From CAIYZT01 sp947461435 (GTDB lineage: Bacteria; Pseudomonadota; Alphaproteobacteria; Rhodobacterales; Rhodobacteraceae): a DNA stretch of 64,000 nucleotides. Position numbers and translations under genes: made by a program. Location of the stretch: the NCBI GenBank assembly GCA_965284435.1, contig OZ260083.1:1116001-1180000 (forward strand). The letters are read 5' to 3'. A model generated the notes under the pieces. The model saw nothing but the letters and a program-made list of their open reading frames with translations, was not told the DNA's origin and did not search any database. Below are positions 16,418 to 24,961 of the stretch, one piece after another (position 1 is the first letter of the stretch; each line of letters starts with the position of its first letter).

Positions 16418-17521
16418 TTGTTCGGCATCACCCCATCCGCCCGACTTCGCCCCTCACCCTATTTCGAGGCGACCCTGAAAGAGGGTGTGTGTGCCTTTAC
16501 AACCTACAACCACATGCTCATGCCGACATCTTATGGTCACCCACTGGAGGAATACTGGCGGCTGATCAATGGCGTCAGCCAATGGGATGTCGCCGTAGAG
16601 CGCCAAGTGCAGTTGCGTGGGCCTGATGCGGGAAAACTGGCCCAAATTCTTGCGCCGCGAGAACTTTCCAAGTGCAAGGTCGGGCAAGGTAAATACGTCC
16701 CGCTGTGCAATCACGAGGGCGTGCTGATCAACGACCCAATTCTGCTGAAACTGGCCGATGATTTGTATTGGTTGTCGATCGCGGACAGCAATATCTGGTT
16801 CTGGGCGCGGGCCATAGCCGCCGAGCGTGGCCTGCGGGTTGAGGTATCGGAACCAGACGTATCGCCCATGGCCATTCAAGGCCCAAAGGCTGTTGACGTG
16901 GTCGCCCATGTCTGCGGCGAGTGGATTCGGGATTTGAAATATTTCTGGTTCCGCGAGACCCAAATTCAGGGCATCCCTGTTGTCGTCGCGCGGTCCGGTT
17001 GGTCCAAGCAGGGCGGCTACGAGATTTATCTGCGCGACGGCGCCAAGGGTACACAGCTTTGGAACATCTTCCGTGAGGCGGGGGCCCCTTGGGGCATTGG
17101 TCCGGGCAATCCAAATTGGTCTGAAAGAGTCGAGTCGGGCCTTATTTCTTTCGGCGGAGATACCGACGATCAGACCAACCCGTTTGAAGTGCGCATGGGC
17201 AAATACATCGACTTGCATGTGCCGGATGATACAATCGGGATACAAGCGCTGCGGCGCATCCACGCCGAAGGCCCAAGACGCCATTCCCTCGGCGTCATTT
17301 TGGATGAGGGAGAGCCAGTGGTTCCAGGGTTTTTGTGGAATCCCCTTTTCAAGGCTGGAGAAAAGGTCGGCCATCTGACCAATACGGTCTTTTCAATCCG
17401 CTTTCAAAAGAACCTTGGCTTTGCTCTCATTTCGCGGGCCTGTGCTGTGGGCGACAGCGTGGAAGCTTTGGTAAACGGCAAAATGGAACGCGGCGTTTTG
17501 ACAGACCTACCGTTCCTATGA
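16418..17521 (+). CDS. dmdA: DmdA-like DMSP demethylase, GcvT family
   Basis: A tetrahydrofolate-dependent methyltransferase of the GcvT fold, 367 residues. DmdA moves a methyl group from DMSP to tetrahydrofolate, giving methylmercaptopropionate. Family hallmarks seen are YNHMLMPT near 30-37, WDVAVERQV near 56-64, INDPILLKL near 104-112, EPDVSPMAIQGPK near 145-157 and RSGWSKQGGYEIY at 192-204, where GcvT proper has a different sequence. The start is a TTG with GGAG eight bases upstream. AcuI follows two genes later, as in roseobacter DMSP loci. A DmdA-like paralogue acting on another methylated substrate is a real alternative. Confidence 0.65.
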   Translation: MFGITPSARLRPSPYFEATLKEGVCAFTTYNHMLMPTSYGHPLEEYWRLINGVSQWDVAVERQVQLRGPDAGKLAQILAPRELSKCKVGQGKYVPLCNHEGVLINDPILLKLADDLYWLSIADSNIWFWARAIAAERGLRVEVSEPDVSPMAIQGPKAVDVVAHVCGEWIRDLKYFWFRETQIQGIPVVVARSGWSKQGGYEIYLRDGAKGTQLWNIFREAGAPWGIGPGNPNWSERVESGLISFGGDTDDQTNPFEVRMGKYIDLHVPDDTIGIQALRRIHAEGPRRHSLGVILDEGEPVVPGFLWNPLFKAGEKVGHLTNTVFSIRFQKNLGFALISRACAVGDSVEALVNGKMERGVLTDLPFL

Positions 17522-18297
17522 CATCGATATATTCGACCATTCGAATAAACCGGCAAGGGGCCCTTTGGCTGGCGTTCTACATGGTCATCCTGACCGCGTG
17601 GATTGGATTGGTTTTGATGGCCGTGGCCACCCCGGGGGCCGGACTTTCCAGCGATCTTTTGGCGGCTTTGTGCACCTCGGCGAAGGGGGTCAGCGCGCCA
17701 ATTCTGTTTGGCATGTGGGCGCTGATGGCAGCCGGGATGATGTTGCCCACCTTCGTACCCACCCTTCGCGCGTTTTTGACCCTCGGTCCGGCTGGCACCA
17801 CCAAAGCGAGTGAAGCACTTGCCTTGATTGCAGGCTACACCCTTGTTTGGCTATTGGGAGCGGCGGTGGGCGCCTCAACCCAAAGTCTCTTGTCGTCTTA
17901 CGATCTTCTGTCATTCAGAGGATCAAGTCTCTCTCCGACTTTCACGGTGGCCCTGCTTTTGATCGCTGGATTGTATCAATTTTCAATCCTTAAAGCGGCG
18001 TGCCTGTCCAAGTGCCGGATGCCCTTGACATACTTTATGGGGCGCTGGGCACCCGGGTATCCCCGCGCCTTTCGGATGGGGCTGGAACTTGGCGTTTTGT
18101 GCTTTGGATGTTGTTGGGCCTTGATGGCGCTGGCATTTGTGGGTGGTACCATGAATCTCTGGTGGATGGGGCTTGCGACCATGTTCATGATCTTGGAAAA
18201 ACTGCCCGAACTGGGCCGACTTCTGACGCGACCGGCAGGATACGTCTTGCTTGTTGCAGCGGGGTTGACGGCTCTTAGTAATGCGCTGTCTCTGTGA
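17518..18297 (+). CDS. DUF2182 membrane protein
   Basis: A 259-residue polytopic protein with about six hydrophobic segments. It matches the DUF2182 (predicted metal-binding membrane protein) pattern: LMAAGMMLPT in the second helix, CLSKCRMP in a loop near residues 160-168, and a C-terminal GLELGVLCFGCCWALM and NLWWM region. The Cys, Met and His content suggests metal or thiol chemistry, but no function is established. It overlaps the dmdA-like stop as ATGA and is followed 11 bp later by DUF1326, its frequent companion. Its place between a DmdA-like gene and acuI is unusual. Confidence 0.8.
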   Translation: MTSIYSTIRINRQGALWLAFYMVILTAWIGLVLMAVATPGAGLSSDLLAALCTSAKGVSAPILFGMWALMAAGMMLPTFVPTLRAFLTLGPAGTTKASEALALIAGYTLVWLLGAAVGASTQSLLSSYDLLSFRGSSLSPTFTVALLLIAGLYQFSILKAACLSKCRMPLTYFMGRWAPGYPRAFRMGLELGVLCFGCCWALMALAFVGGTMNLWWMGLATMFMILEKLPELGRLLTRPAGYVLLVAAGLTALSNALSL

Positions 18298-18308
18298 AAG
18301 GACAAACC

Positions 18309-18932
18309 ATGTCTCAACCTCTGCCGAACTGGGCGATCAAGGGTGAGTTGATCCTAAACTGTAACTGCACGGTGTTCTGCCCCTGCGTGGTTTCTTTGGG
18401 AAAACATCCCCCAACCGAAGGTTATTGTCAGGCTTGGGTGGGCATTCGCATAGACGAAGGGCATTTTGACGGGGAAAACCTGTCAGGGCTTAACGTCGGC
18501 CTTTTGATGGATATTCCGGGCAATATGGGGCGTGGAAACTGGAAAGCCGCTGCCTATATCGATGAGCGCGCCTCTGAGGTTGCCTATGAGGGATTGATCA
18601 GGATTTTTTCGGGCAAAGTTCGGGGCACTACGGGTCTTTTCTCGATCATGGTGTCAGAGTTTCTGGGCGCAGAACGGTCACCTGTCAGCTATGAAACCGA
18701 AGGCAAAACACGTCGTTTGATGGTCGGCAAAAAGATTCAAGGGGAAGTCACTCCGATCACTGGGGCAAACCCTGATCAAGAGGTGGTCGTGTCCAACACA
18801 GGATACTGGATGGGCCCCGACATCACGATTGCACAAGCTGGCAAAGGCCGTGTGCGCGCCTATGGCCGGGTATGGGATTTTGACGGCAGAAGTGCCGAAA
18901 TCTGCCAGATCGACTGGCATGGACCGAACTGA
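18309..18932 (+). CDS. DUF1326 cysteine-motif protein
   Basis: A 207-residue soluble protein without a signal peptide. The DUF1326 hallmark CNCTVFCPC sits at residues 18-26, with a further Cys at 40; such a cluster could bind a soft metal ion or act in thiol chemistry. The ATG at 18309 has GAAAGGAC upstream; an earlier in-frame GTG overlaps the previous gene. It follows DUF2182 and precedes acuI by 10 bp, so all four genes should share one transcript. The role is unknown. Confidence 0.8.
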   Translation: MSQPLPNWAIKGELILNCNCTVFCPCVVSLGKHPPTEGYCQAWVGIRIDEGHFDGENLSGLNVGLLMDIPGNMGRGNWKAAAYIDERASEVAYEGLIRIFSGKVRGTTGLFSIMVSEFLGAERSPVSYETEGKTRRLMVGKKIQGEVTPITGANPDQEVVVSNTGYWMGPDITIAQAGKGRVRAYGRVWDFDGRSAEICQIDWHGPN

Positions 18933-18942
18933 GGAGAAAAGA

Positions 18943-19941
18943 ATGTTCCGCGCCCTTGTGTTGGAAAAAGACGCCGAAGGCATTGCCCATGCCTCGATCA
19001 AACAGATGGACGACAGCGCCCTGCCCGCGGGCGATGTGACTGTCGCCGTTGAATACTCCTCTTTGAACTATAAGGATGGACTTTGCCTGTCGCCCACCGG
19101 GGGCGGATTGGTGCGGGCTTATCCCCATATCGGGGGCATCGACTTTGCAGGGACTGTTTTGGGGTCTGACGATCAAAGATACGCCGCCGGTGACAAAGTG
19201 GTGCTGACGGGTTGGCGCGTTGGCGAGATGCATTGGGGCGGTTATGCCGCCAAAGCGCGGGTCAAGGCTGATTGGTTGGTCCCGCTGCCAAAGGGTCTGA
19301 CGACCCGGTATGCTATGGCCGTCGGAACGGCTGGTTTGACCGCAACGTTGGCTGTTCAGGCCCTTGAAGATCATGGTCTGACGCCAAGCAATGGCGAAGT
19401 TTTGGTTACCGGGGCCGCAGGAGGTGTTGGATCTGTCGCTGTCGCTTTACTTGCAAATTTGGGATATCAGGTTGCCGCCGTCACAGGTCGGCCAGAAACT
19501 GAGGCTTATTTGCGCAGCCTTGGTGCCTCGCGGATCGTACAGCGGTCGGACCTGTCTGAGACGGTGAAACGACCGCTTGAGGCCGAGATCTGGGCCGGTT
19601 GCATCGATGCGGTGGGCGGTGCCATGTTGGCACGGGTTCTGGGCCAAATGAAATATGGCGCCTCGGTCGCCGCTGTTGGTCTTGCAGGAGGGGCGGCACT
19701 TCCAGCAACGGTCATTCCGTTCTTGCTGCGCGGCGTCAATTTGCTGGGTATCGATTCCGTCATGAAGCCCTTTGCGGACCGCGAACGTGCTTGGGCGCGC
19801 ATCTGCACAGATCTGCCTATGGATCGCCTAGAAGCCATGGTGCATTTGGCGACGCTAGAAGATCTACCAGCCCTTTCGGCAGCAATCTTGAAAGGCGCTG
19901 TCCAAGGCCGAATGGTGATTGATGTTCAATCTGTCGCCTAA
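18943..19941 (+). CDS. acuI: Acrylyl-CoA reductase AcuI (MDR family)
   Basis: A 332-residue medium-chain reductase/quinone oxidoreductase. AcuI reduces acryloyl-CoA to propionyl-CoA with NADPH, protecting cells against acrylate toxicity during DMSP degradation. Features include SSLNYKDGLCLSPTGG near 39-54, the GIDFAGTV segment, GAAGGVGS as nucleotide loop at 157-164, and absence of the zinc ligands of alcohol dehydrogenases. The frame is open upstream, but the ATG at 18943 has GAGGAGAAAAGA just before it. Last gene of the dmdA-like operon; convergent with the ROK gene. Confidence 0.9.
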   Translation: MFRALVLEKDAEGIAHASIKQMDDSALPAGDVTVAVEYSSLNYKDGLCLSPTGGGLVRAYPHIGGIDFAGTVLGSDDQRYAAGDKVVLTGWRVGEMHWGGYAAKARVKADWLVPLPKGLTTRYAMAVGTAGLTATLAVQALEDHGLTPSNGEVLVTGAAGGVGSVAVALLANLGYQVAAVTGRPETEAYLRSLGASRIVQRSDLSETVKRPLEAEIWAGCIDAVGGAMLARVLGQMKYGASVAAVGLAGGAALPATVIPFLLRGVNLLGIDSVMKPFADRERAWARICTDLPMDRLEAMVHLATLEDLPALSAAILKGAVQGRMVIDVQSVA

Positions 19942-20019
19942 AATTCTTTGGGCATGAGTTGGGGCCAGACGCCCTGCCGACAGCCCGTGGGGAAACCTCA
20001 GCTGCGGCAGGTCCGTTCA

Positions 20020-21240
20020 TCAGCCGCTTGAACGTGCTGCGGCGTTCCAATCGATCAGATACTTTTGGCTCAGCGGAATCGCGGCTGCGCCCAAGGATCG
20101 CGCATGGGCCCCAACCGTGCCCTCGCGCACAAGTGGGGGCGAAACGCCTGCTAGATCCAGCCCAAGCAAGGCGCTGCGGGTTTTTTCGGTAATTCTGGCT
20201 CGAATGGCAGGCGGCATCCAGCCATCGATCATGACAGCCTCCAACTCCAACAAGGCAGCTGCCGATAATGTCGCGGCAGCCAAACCTTGGGCTGCGTTAT
20301 CAATCCATTCCGTCAAAAGCCGCTCGCTGACGCGCCAACTCTCTGGCTGCTCCCAAATATGGTCAGAACTTTCGCCCGCGGCTTCCATCTGGTCTGCCAA
20401 CTTGGATATGGAGGCCATGTCAAACAAGCGCTGCTTGCCGCCCAAAGCAGAGGGAACTGGCATGGGGCCCACGCCTGCGGCATTGCCTGTGCGCCCCAAG
20501 AACAACTGCCCGTTCAGAACAAGCCCGCCGCCGATAAAAGTACCAAAATAGAAATACAAGAAATCCTTTGGTCGTTCGCCCTTGCCAAACACCAATTCGG
20601 CACCGCACGCCGATGTGGCGTCGTTTTGAATATAGACTGGCATCCCGGTGATCTGGGTGAGTTCTGCTTGAACATCCCGGTCGCGCCAAGCATCCATTGC
20701 AGACTGCGGCGCACCAAGTGCCTGTACCCAATTCCACAACTGAAATGGCATGGCAACGCCAAGGCCGCCAATCTTTCCGCGCTCCGCTTCCGTCAGGCCG
20801 TGAAGGATTTTTGGCAAGGCTTCGGCCACAAAACCAACGATAGAATCTGGCGTTGGATATCGATAAATGCGCCGAGAACTGCCCCGGACATTGCCCAGAA
20901 AGTCGATCAGGGTAAGATCTGTCGATCTTCGACCGATTTTCAAGCCCAAGAAAAAGGCACCATCGGCCGCGAGAGACATTGGCACCGAAGGTTGCCCAAT
21001 CTTTCCTCTGATGGGTTCTTCGCGTTTGAGCAGCCCGTCCTGCTCCAGCGCGCGCATGATCACGCTGGTGGTCTGCGCCGAAAGGCCCGTGATGCGCGCA
21101 ATATCCGCCTTGGCCAAGGGCCCGTTCTGGCGCACCAACGAAAGCACCAAACGTTCATTGTGATCGCGCATTCCAGATTGGTTCGACCCGCGAAGCGCGG
21201 CCAATTCGTTCAGCGACCGATCTGATGATACGTCCTGCAT
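20020..21240 (-). CDS. ROK-family transcriptional regulator of the sugar ABC operon
   Basis: A 406-residue ROK protein (repressor, ORF, kinase family). An N-terminal winged helix about residues 25-90 includes AKADIARITGLSAQTTSVIM. The ROK sugar-binding domain follows, with VYIQNDATSACGAELVFGKG and FGTFIGGGLVLNG, without an obvious intact zinc cluster. It probably represses or activates the divergent Frc transport genes in response to the sugar or its phosphate. It is 26 bp downstream of the mutarotase-like gene on the same strand. The AGGAG site is somewhat far from the ATG; an internal Met at residue 24 is an alternative start. Confidence 0.88.
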   Translation of the reverse strand: MQDVSSDRSLNELAALRGSNQSGMRDHNERLVLSLVRQNGPLAKADIARITGLSAQTTSVIMRALEQDGLLKREEPIRGKIGQPSVPMSLAADGAFFLGLKIGRRSTDLTLIDFLGNVRGSSRRIYRYPTPDSIVGFVAEALPKILHGLTEAERGKIGGLGVAMPFQLWNWVQALGAPQSAMDAWRDRDVQAELTQITGMPVYIQNDATSACGAELVFGKGERPKDFLYFYFGTFIGGGLVLNGQLFLGRTGNAAGVGPMPVPSALGGKQRLFDMASISKLADQMEAAGESSDHIWEQPESWRVSERLLTEWIDNAAQGLAAATLSAAALLELEAVMIDGWMPPAIRARITEKTRSALLGLDLAGVSPPLVREGTVGAHARSLGAAAIPLSQKYLIDWNAAARSSG

Positions 21241-21266
21241 CGGGCGCTTCGAACTCCTTTTGGTTG

Positions 21267-21695
21267 CTAAGAACTGATGACGCCTTTGCGCAGAATCATA
21301 TTCGCAAAAAGCGCCTGCTCAGAGGTCGCAACAATCGTATGGGATGCCCGCACACGTGGATACAGACTTGCGCCGTCCAACGCGGTCACGCGGACGTCAG
21401 GGGCAAATCTTTTGCACAGCGCATCGATGTCGTGATGAATTCTGGCGGATTGGGCAGTATCATTGTTCAGCGCAGCGCGAAAGATCGCCTGCGGAACGGC
21501 GCGATCAATTGGCAAGACGGTCAAAATCGCTTCTGCTACGGCCAAAAGTCCGTGCCCATCAGCACGAATCAAGCGTCGTGCATGTTCTTGAGCCGGATAG
21601 TTCCCGTCAACGATAGCAATTTCATCGCCATGGCCCATGGCGCGCAACGTCGCCAGTAGTTCGGGCCCAAGCAAGGGCGGTATGCCAATCAACAT
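21267..21695 (-). CDS. RbsD/FucU-family sugar mutarotase
   Basis: A 142-residue protein of the RbsD/FucU family, which interconverts ring forms or anomers of sugars such as ribose or fucose so that transporters and kinases see the right form. The N-terminus has LLGPELLATLRAMGHGDEIAIVDGNYPA, containing the conserved His of the GHGD motif, and the C-terminal FANMILRKGV matches the family end. AGGAAA precedes the ATG. It is divergent from frcB and upstream of the ROK regulator. Confidence 0.88.
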   Translation of the reverse strand: MLIGIPPLLGPELLATLRAMGHGDEIAIVDGNYPAQEHARRLIRADGHGLLAVAEAILTVLPIDRAVPQAIFRAALNNDTAQSARIHHDIDALCKRFAPDVRVTALDGASLYPRVRASHTIVATSEQALFANMILRKGVISS

Positions 21696-21786
21696 CGTCG
21701 TTTCCTAAGGTCTGGTCACCATGGCCCGACTTTCGCCGGACCCACTTCTTCCAAAGACTGAGGGCGGAATCGCTCCCTGTCAATAT

Positions 21787-21803
21787 TAAATCACAATGAT
21801 TTA
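21787..21803. promoter_or_regulatory. Palindromic operator candidate for the ROK regulator
   Basis: A perfect inverted repeat TAAATCA-CAA-TGATTTA lies in the 219-bp space between the divergent mutarotase/ROK and frcB genes. It stands out as AT-rich in a GC-rich setting. TTGACG at 21810-21815 lies just downstream and could be part of an frcB promoter, although no good -10 was found at standard spacing. Position and symmetry suit binding by the ROK protein, but no site of this exact regulator is known to me. Confidence 0.55.
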
Positions 21804-21914
21804 TTTAACTTGACGTAAAGATGGGAATCAGTCCAAAGTCCTCTCGACGCCGGCAAACAGTCGGCGCCGAAACGCGAAACTTGGGGGCCAAGGGCCCTTC
21901 CTTGGGAGGATACA

Positions 21915-22931
21915 ATGAAATTCAAAACCACCGCGCTTTTGGGCGCAGCGGCTCTGGCGATGATGGCGGGTTCGGCCTCTGCGGCTGATCTGGCTTGCCT
22001 GATCACCAAGAACAACACCAACCCCTTCTTCGTGAAAATGAAAGAGGGCGCTGAGGCTGCTGCAACTGCTGCTGGCCTTGATTTCCAAGCTTACGCTGGC
22101 GAAAAAGACGGCGACGCTGCGCCGCAGATCACTGCAATCGAAAACTGCGTCGCTGCTGGCGCCAAGGGTATCCTGATCACCGCATCGAACGATTCGGTTA
22201 TTCCTGCCCTGAAAGAAGCCCGTGCAGCTGGCATCTTGGTCATCGCTCTGGACACCCCGATTGCGGATCCGGAAGCACAAGACATGACCTTTGCAACCGA
22301 CAACTTCGAAGCTGGTCTGCGTATCGGCAAGTGGGCTGCTGGCAAGCTGGGCGCTGATGGCGTTGCATCGGCCAAGATCGCCATGCTCGACATCAACAAG
22401 GACAACATCTCGGTTGACGTCGCTCGGGACACGGGCTTTTTGGTTGGCTTCGGCATCGAAGTTCCCGATTTGACCGTGATGGGTTCGGAAACGGACGCTC
22501 GCGTTATCGGCCACGAATCGTCGGATGCTAACCCAGAGGGCGGTCTGCGCGCGATGGAAACGCTGCTGGCAAAAGATCCAGACATCAATGTGGTCTACAC
22601 GATCAACGAACCTGCTGCTGAAGGCGCATTCCAGGCTTTGAAAGCTGCGGGCAAAGAAGGTCAAGCGATCATCGTTTCGGTTGACGGCGGCTGTCCGGGC
22701 ATCGCGTCGGTAAAGTCGGGCGTCATCGGCGCAACATCGCAGCAATACCCGCTGTTGATGGCCTCCAAGGGAATTGAGGCAATCGTTGCCTACGCCAAGG
22801 ACGGCACGAAGCCTGCCGCATCCGAGGGACTGTCGTTCTTCAACACCGGTGTGAACCTTGTGACCGACCAGCCTGTTGACGGCGTCGAGTCCATCGACAG
22901 CACCAAAGGCACCGAACTCTGCTGGGGCTAA
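21915..22931 (+). CDS. frcB: Sugar ABC transporter, periplasmic binding protein (FrcB-like)
   Basis: A 338-residue type I periplasmic binding protein. The signal peptide ends in SASA-A near residues 22-24, and the mature part begins DLACLITKNNTNPFFVKMKEG. It resembles FrcB, the fructose-binding protein of the rhizobial Frc transporter, and its family (ribose, mannose, fructose). The SD is GGGAGGA. The gene is rich in GCT and other preferred codons compared with its neighbours, as expected for an abundant periplasmic protein. It is followed by a hairpin and then the permease and ATPase genes. Confidence 0.9.
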   Translation: MKFKTTALLGAAALAMMAGSASAADLACLITKNNTNPFFVKMKEGAEAAATAAGLDFQAYAGEKDGDAAPQITAIENCVAAGAKGILITASNDSVIPALKEARAAGILVIALDTPIADPEAQDMTFATDNFEAGLRIGKWAAGKLGADGVASAKIAMLDINKDNISVDVARDTGFLVGFGIEVPDLTVMGSETDARVIGHESSDANPEGGLRAMETLLAKDPDINVVYTINEPAAEGAFQALKAAGKEGQAIIVSVDGGCPGIASVKSGVIGATSQQYPLLMASKGIEAIVAYAKDGTKPAASEGLSFFNTGVNLVTDQPVDGVESIDSTKGTELCWG

Positions 22932-22959
22932 TCTGCCCGAAGGAGTGACTTGATTGTTG

Positions 22960-22990
22960 GAAGGGCGGCTTTACAGTCGCCCTTCTTCTT
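22960..22990 (+). terminator. Intercistronic hairpin/partial terminator between frcB and frcC
   Basis: GAAGGGCG (22960-22967) pairs with CGCCCTTC (22978-22985) around a ten-base loop and is followed by TTCTT. The placement, just after the binding-protein gene, is typical of elements that give more binding-protein mRNA than permease and ATPase mRNA. Confidence 0.55.
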
Positions 22991-23044
22991 AGAGGAAATT
23001 CGATCTGGATTTCGGAAGAACTTAACCGGGGGGAAAGCGAAGCG

Positions 23045-24124
23045 ATGAGCGCGGACGAAGCACCAACCAAAACCATTTCCGACTACGAGGCGACGCTGGC
23101 CAAGGCCGATACGGCAGTTGCAAGTTTTGACAGGGACGACAAGACGCTGCTGCACATCGCACGCGGCTACTTGCGCAACAGCCCGACACTTATTCCTGCC
23201 CTCGTTCTGCTGATTTCGATCGCTGCGTTTTCCATCATCGCTCCGCGCTTCTTGGGTATGGGCGCCTTGTCGACCATCCTGAAGCAAGTGACAGTCACCG
23301 GCTTTATTGCGTTGGCACAGACCCTTGTCATCTTGACGGCGGGAATCGACTTGTCCGTCGGGGCAATCTTGGTGATATCTTCGTTGATTATGGGAAACAT
23401 CGCGGTTTTCTCGGGTGTGCCGGTGCTTTTGGCGGTTCTGATCGGGGTCTTCTTCGGTGGCCTAATGGGCTGGCTGAATGGGATTTTGGTGGCAAAAGTC
23501 AAATTGCCGCCATTCATTGTGACTTTGGGAACTCTCTCGATCTTCAACGCTCTAAAGCTTTGGTATTCCCAGTCGGAATCCATCCGAAATGCCGACATCG
23601 AAGAAAAGGCTTCGGGCCTGCTATGGTTCGGACAAGGCTACAACGTCGGTGGGGCTTCGATCACCTATGGCGGAATTACCTTGATCCTTCTGGCCGCTAT
23701 TTTGTGGTATGTTCTGAACCACACCGCTTGGGGCCGCCACGTTCATGCCATCGGTGACGATCCTGACGCGGCCATGTTGTCTGGCATAAATGTCGGGCGC
23801 ACGCTGATCTCAGTTTATACTGTCGCGGGGCTGATCTGCGGATTTGCGGCTTGGATTGCAATTGGCAGGGTGGGCTCTGTCTCTCCCATTGCATTTGATA
23901 CGGTCAACCTTGGCTCTATCACTGCTGTGGTGATTGGCGGCACCTCGCTTTTCGGGGGGCGCGGATCAATTATCGGATCGGTTCTGGGGGCTTTCATCGT
24001 GGGGGTTTTCAACACTGGCCTGTCTTTGGCCGGCGTGGACGACTATTGGCAGATGTTCGCTGCTGGCTGCTTGGTGATCATCGCCGTTGCTTTGGATCAA
24101 TGGCTGCGGAGGGCATCGCAATGA
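23045..24124 (+). CDS. frcC: Sugar ABC transporter permease (FrcC-like)
   Basis: A 359-residue inner-membrane permease of the ribose/fructose type. A roughly 45-residue cytoplasmic N-terminus is followed by about eight to ten hydrophobic segments. The family patterns LTAGIDLSVGAIL near residue 98 and the cytoplasmic loop HVHAIGDDPDAAMLSGINV, which contacts the ATPase, are both present. A long GGGGGGAAAG purine stretch lies upstream of the ATG. The end overlaps frcA as ATGA. Confidence 0.92.
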   Translation: MSADEAPTKTISDYEATLAKADTAVASFDRDDKTLLHIARGYLRNSPTLIPALVLLISIAAFSIIAPRFLGMGALSTILKQVTVTGFIALAQTLVILTAGIDLSVGAILVISSLIMGNIAVFSGVPVLLAVLIGVFFGGLMGWLNGILVAKVKLPPFIVTLGTLSIFNALKLWYSQSESIRNADIEEKASGLLWFGQGYNVGGASITYGGITLILLAAILWYVLNHTAWGRHVHAIGDDPDAAMLSGINVGRTLISVYTVAGLICGFAAWIAIGRVGSVSPIAFDTVNLGSITAVVIGGTSLFGGRGSIIGSVLGAFIVGVFNTGLSLAGVDDYWQMFAAGCLVIIAVALDQWLRRASQ

Positions 24125-24906
24125 GTGCAGTTCAACCCATTCTTCAAGCCAAAGGGCTGATGAAGCGTTACGGAACCGTTGTCGCGATGAATGGCGCAGA
24201 CTTTGAGCTGATGCCCGGAGAGATTTGCGCCGTGATTGGTGATAACGGAGCGGGCAAATCCACGCTGATCAAGGCGCTGTCGGGGGCTGTAACCCCAGAC
24301 CACGGCGAGATTCTTTTGGATGGCAAAGCTGTGCAGTTTCGCAGCCCCGATGATGCCCGGGCCTTGGGAATTGAAACCGTTTATCAAAACCTTGCCATGT
24401 CGCCGGCTTTGTCGATTGCTGACAATATGTTTTTGGGCCGCGAGTGGCGCAAACCGGGCATAATGGGGTCGGTATTTCGGCAAATGGATCGTCCGCGGAT
24501 GGAGAAGTTTGCCCGCGAAAAGTTGTCTGAACTTGGACTTATGACCATTCAGAACATCAACCAAGCGGTTGAAACGTTGTCTGGCGGCCAACGGCAAGGG
24601 GTAGCGGTGGCACGTGCTGCGGCGTTTGGATCCAAGGTTGTTATCCTGGACGAGCCGACGGCCGCCTTGGGGGTCAAGGAATCGCGGTTGGTTCTGGAAT
24701 TGATACGTGACCTTCGGGCGCGCGGAATTCCGATCATCCTGATCAGCCATAACATGCCGCACGTATTCGAAGTGGCGGACCGGATTCATATCCACCGTTT
24801 GGGCAGACGCCTGTGTGTAATCAAGCCGCAGGACTATTCAATGTCGGATGCCGTGGCTTTCATGACAGGGGCCAAGCTGCCTGAGGGTGTGGCCGAACAG
24901 GCGTAA
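24121..24906 (+). CDS. frcA: Sugar ABC transporter ATP-binding protein (FrcA-like)
   Basis: A 261-residue ATPase with one nucleotide-binding domain: Walker A GDNGAGKS at 40-47, signature LSGGQRQG at 153-160, Walker B VVILDEPTAALG, and the switch His in ILISHNM. Many ribose-type importers use a double-domain ATPase; the Frc type has a single one, which supports the fructose-type assignment. The ATG overlaps the frcC stop as ATGA. Two hairpins follow the gene. Confidence 0.92.
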   Translation: MSAVQPILQAKGLMKRYGTVVAMNGADFELMPGEICAVIGDNGAGKSTLIKALSGAVTPDHGEILLDGKAVQFRSPDDARALGIETVYQNLAMSPALSIADNMFLGREWRKPGIMGSVFRQMDRPRMEKFAREKLSELGLMTIQNINQAVETLSGGQRQGVAVARAAAFGSKVVILDEPTAALGVKESRLVLELIRDLRARGIPIILISHNMPHVFEVADRIHIHRLGRRLCVIKPQDYSMSDAVAFMTGAKLPEGVAEQA

Positions 24907-24922
24907 GCCGCACAATTAAAAG

Positions 24923-24957
24923 GAACGGCTGCTTGGAGAAGTGGCCGTTCTTGTTTG
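24923..24957 (+). terminator. Hairpin after frcA
   Basis: GAACGGC (24923-24929) pairs with GCCGTTC (24944-24950) across a 14-base loop and is followed by TTGTTTG. It is a likely intrinsic terminator of the Frc operon, of moderate quality because of the long loop. Confidence 0.5.
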
Positions 24958-24961
24958 TAAA

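Noticed and set aside
16454..17374. 306-codon minus-strand ORF
   Set aside because: It lies entirely opposite the dmdA-like gene, whose frame carries clear family motifs; the antisense product has none.
20287..21225. 312-codon plus-strand ORF
   Set aside because: Antisense to the ROK regulator, with no recognisable motif.
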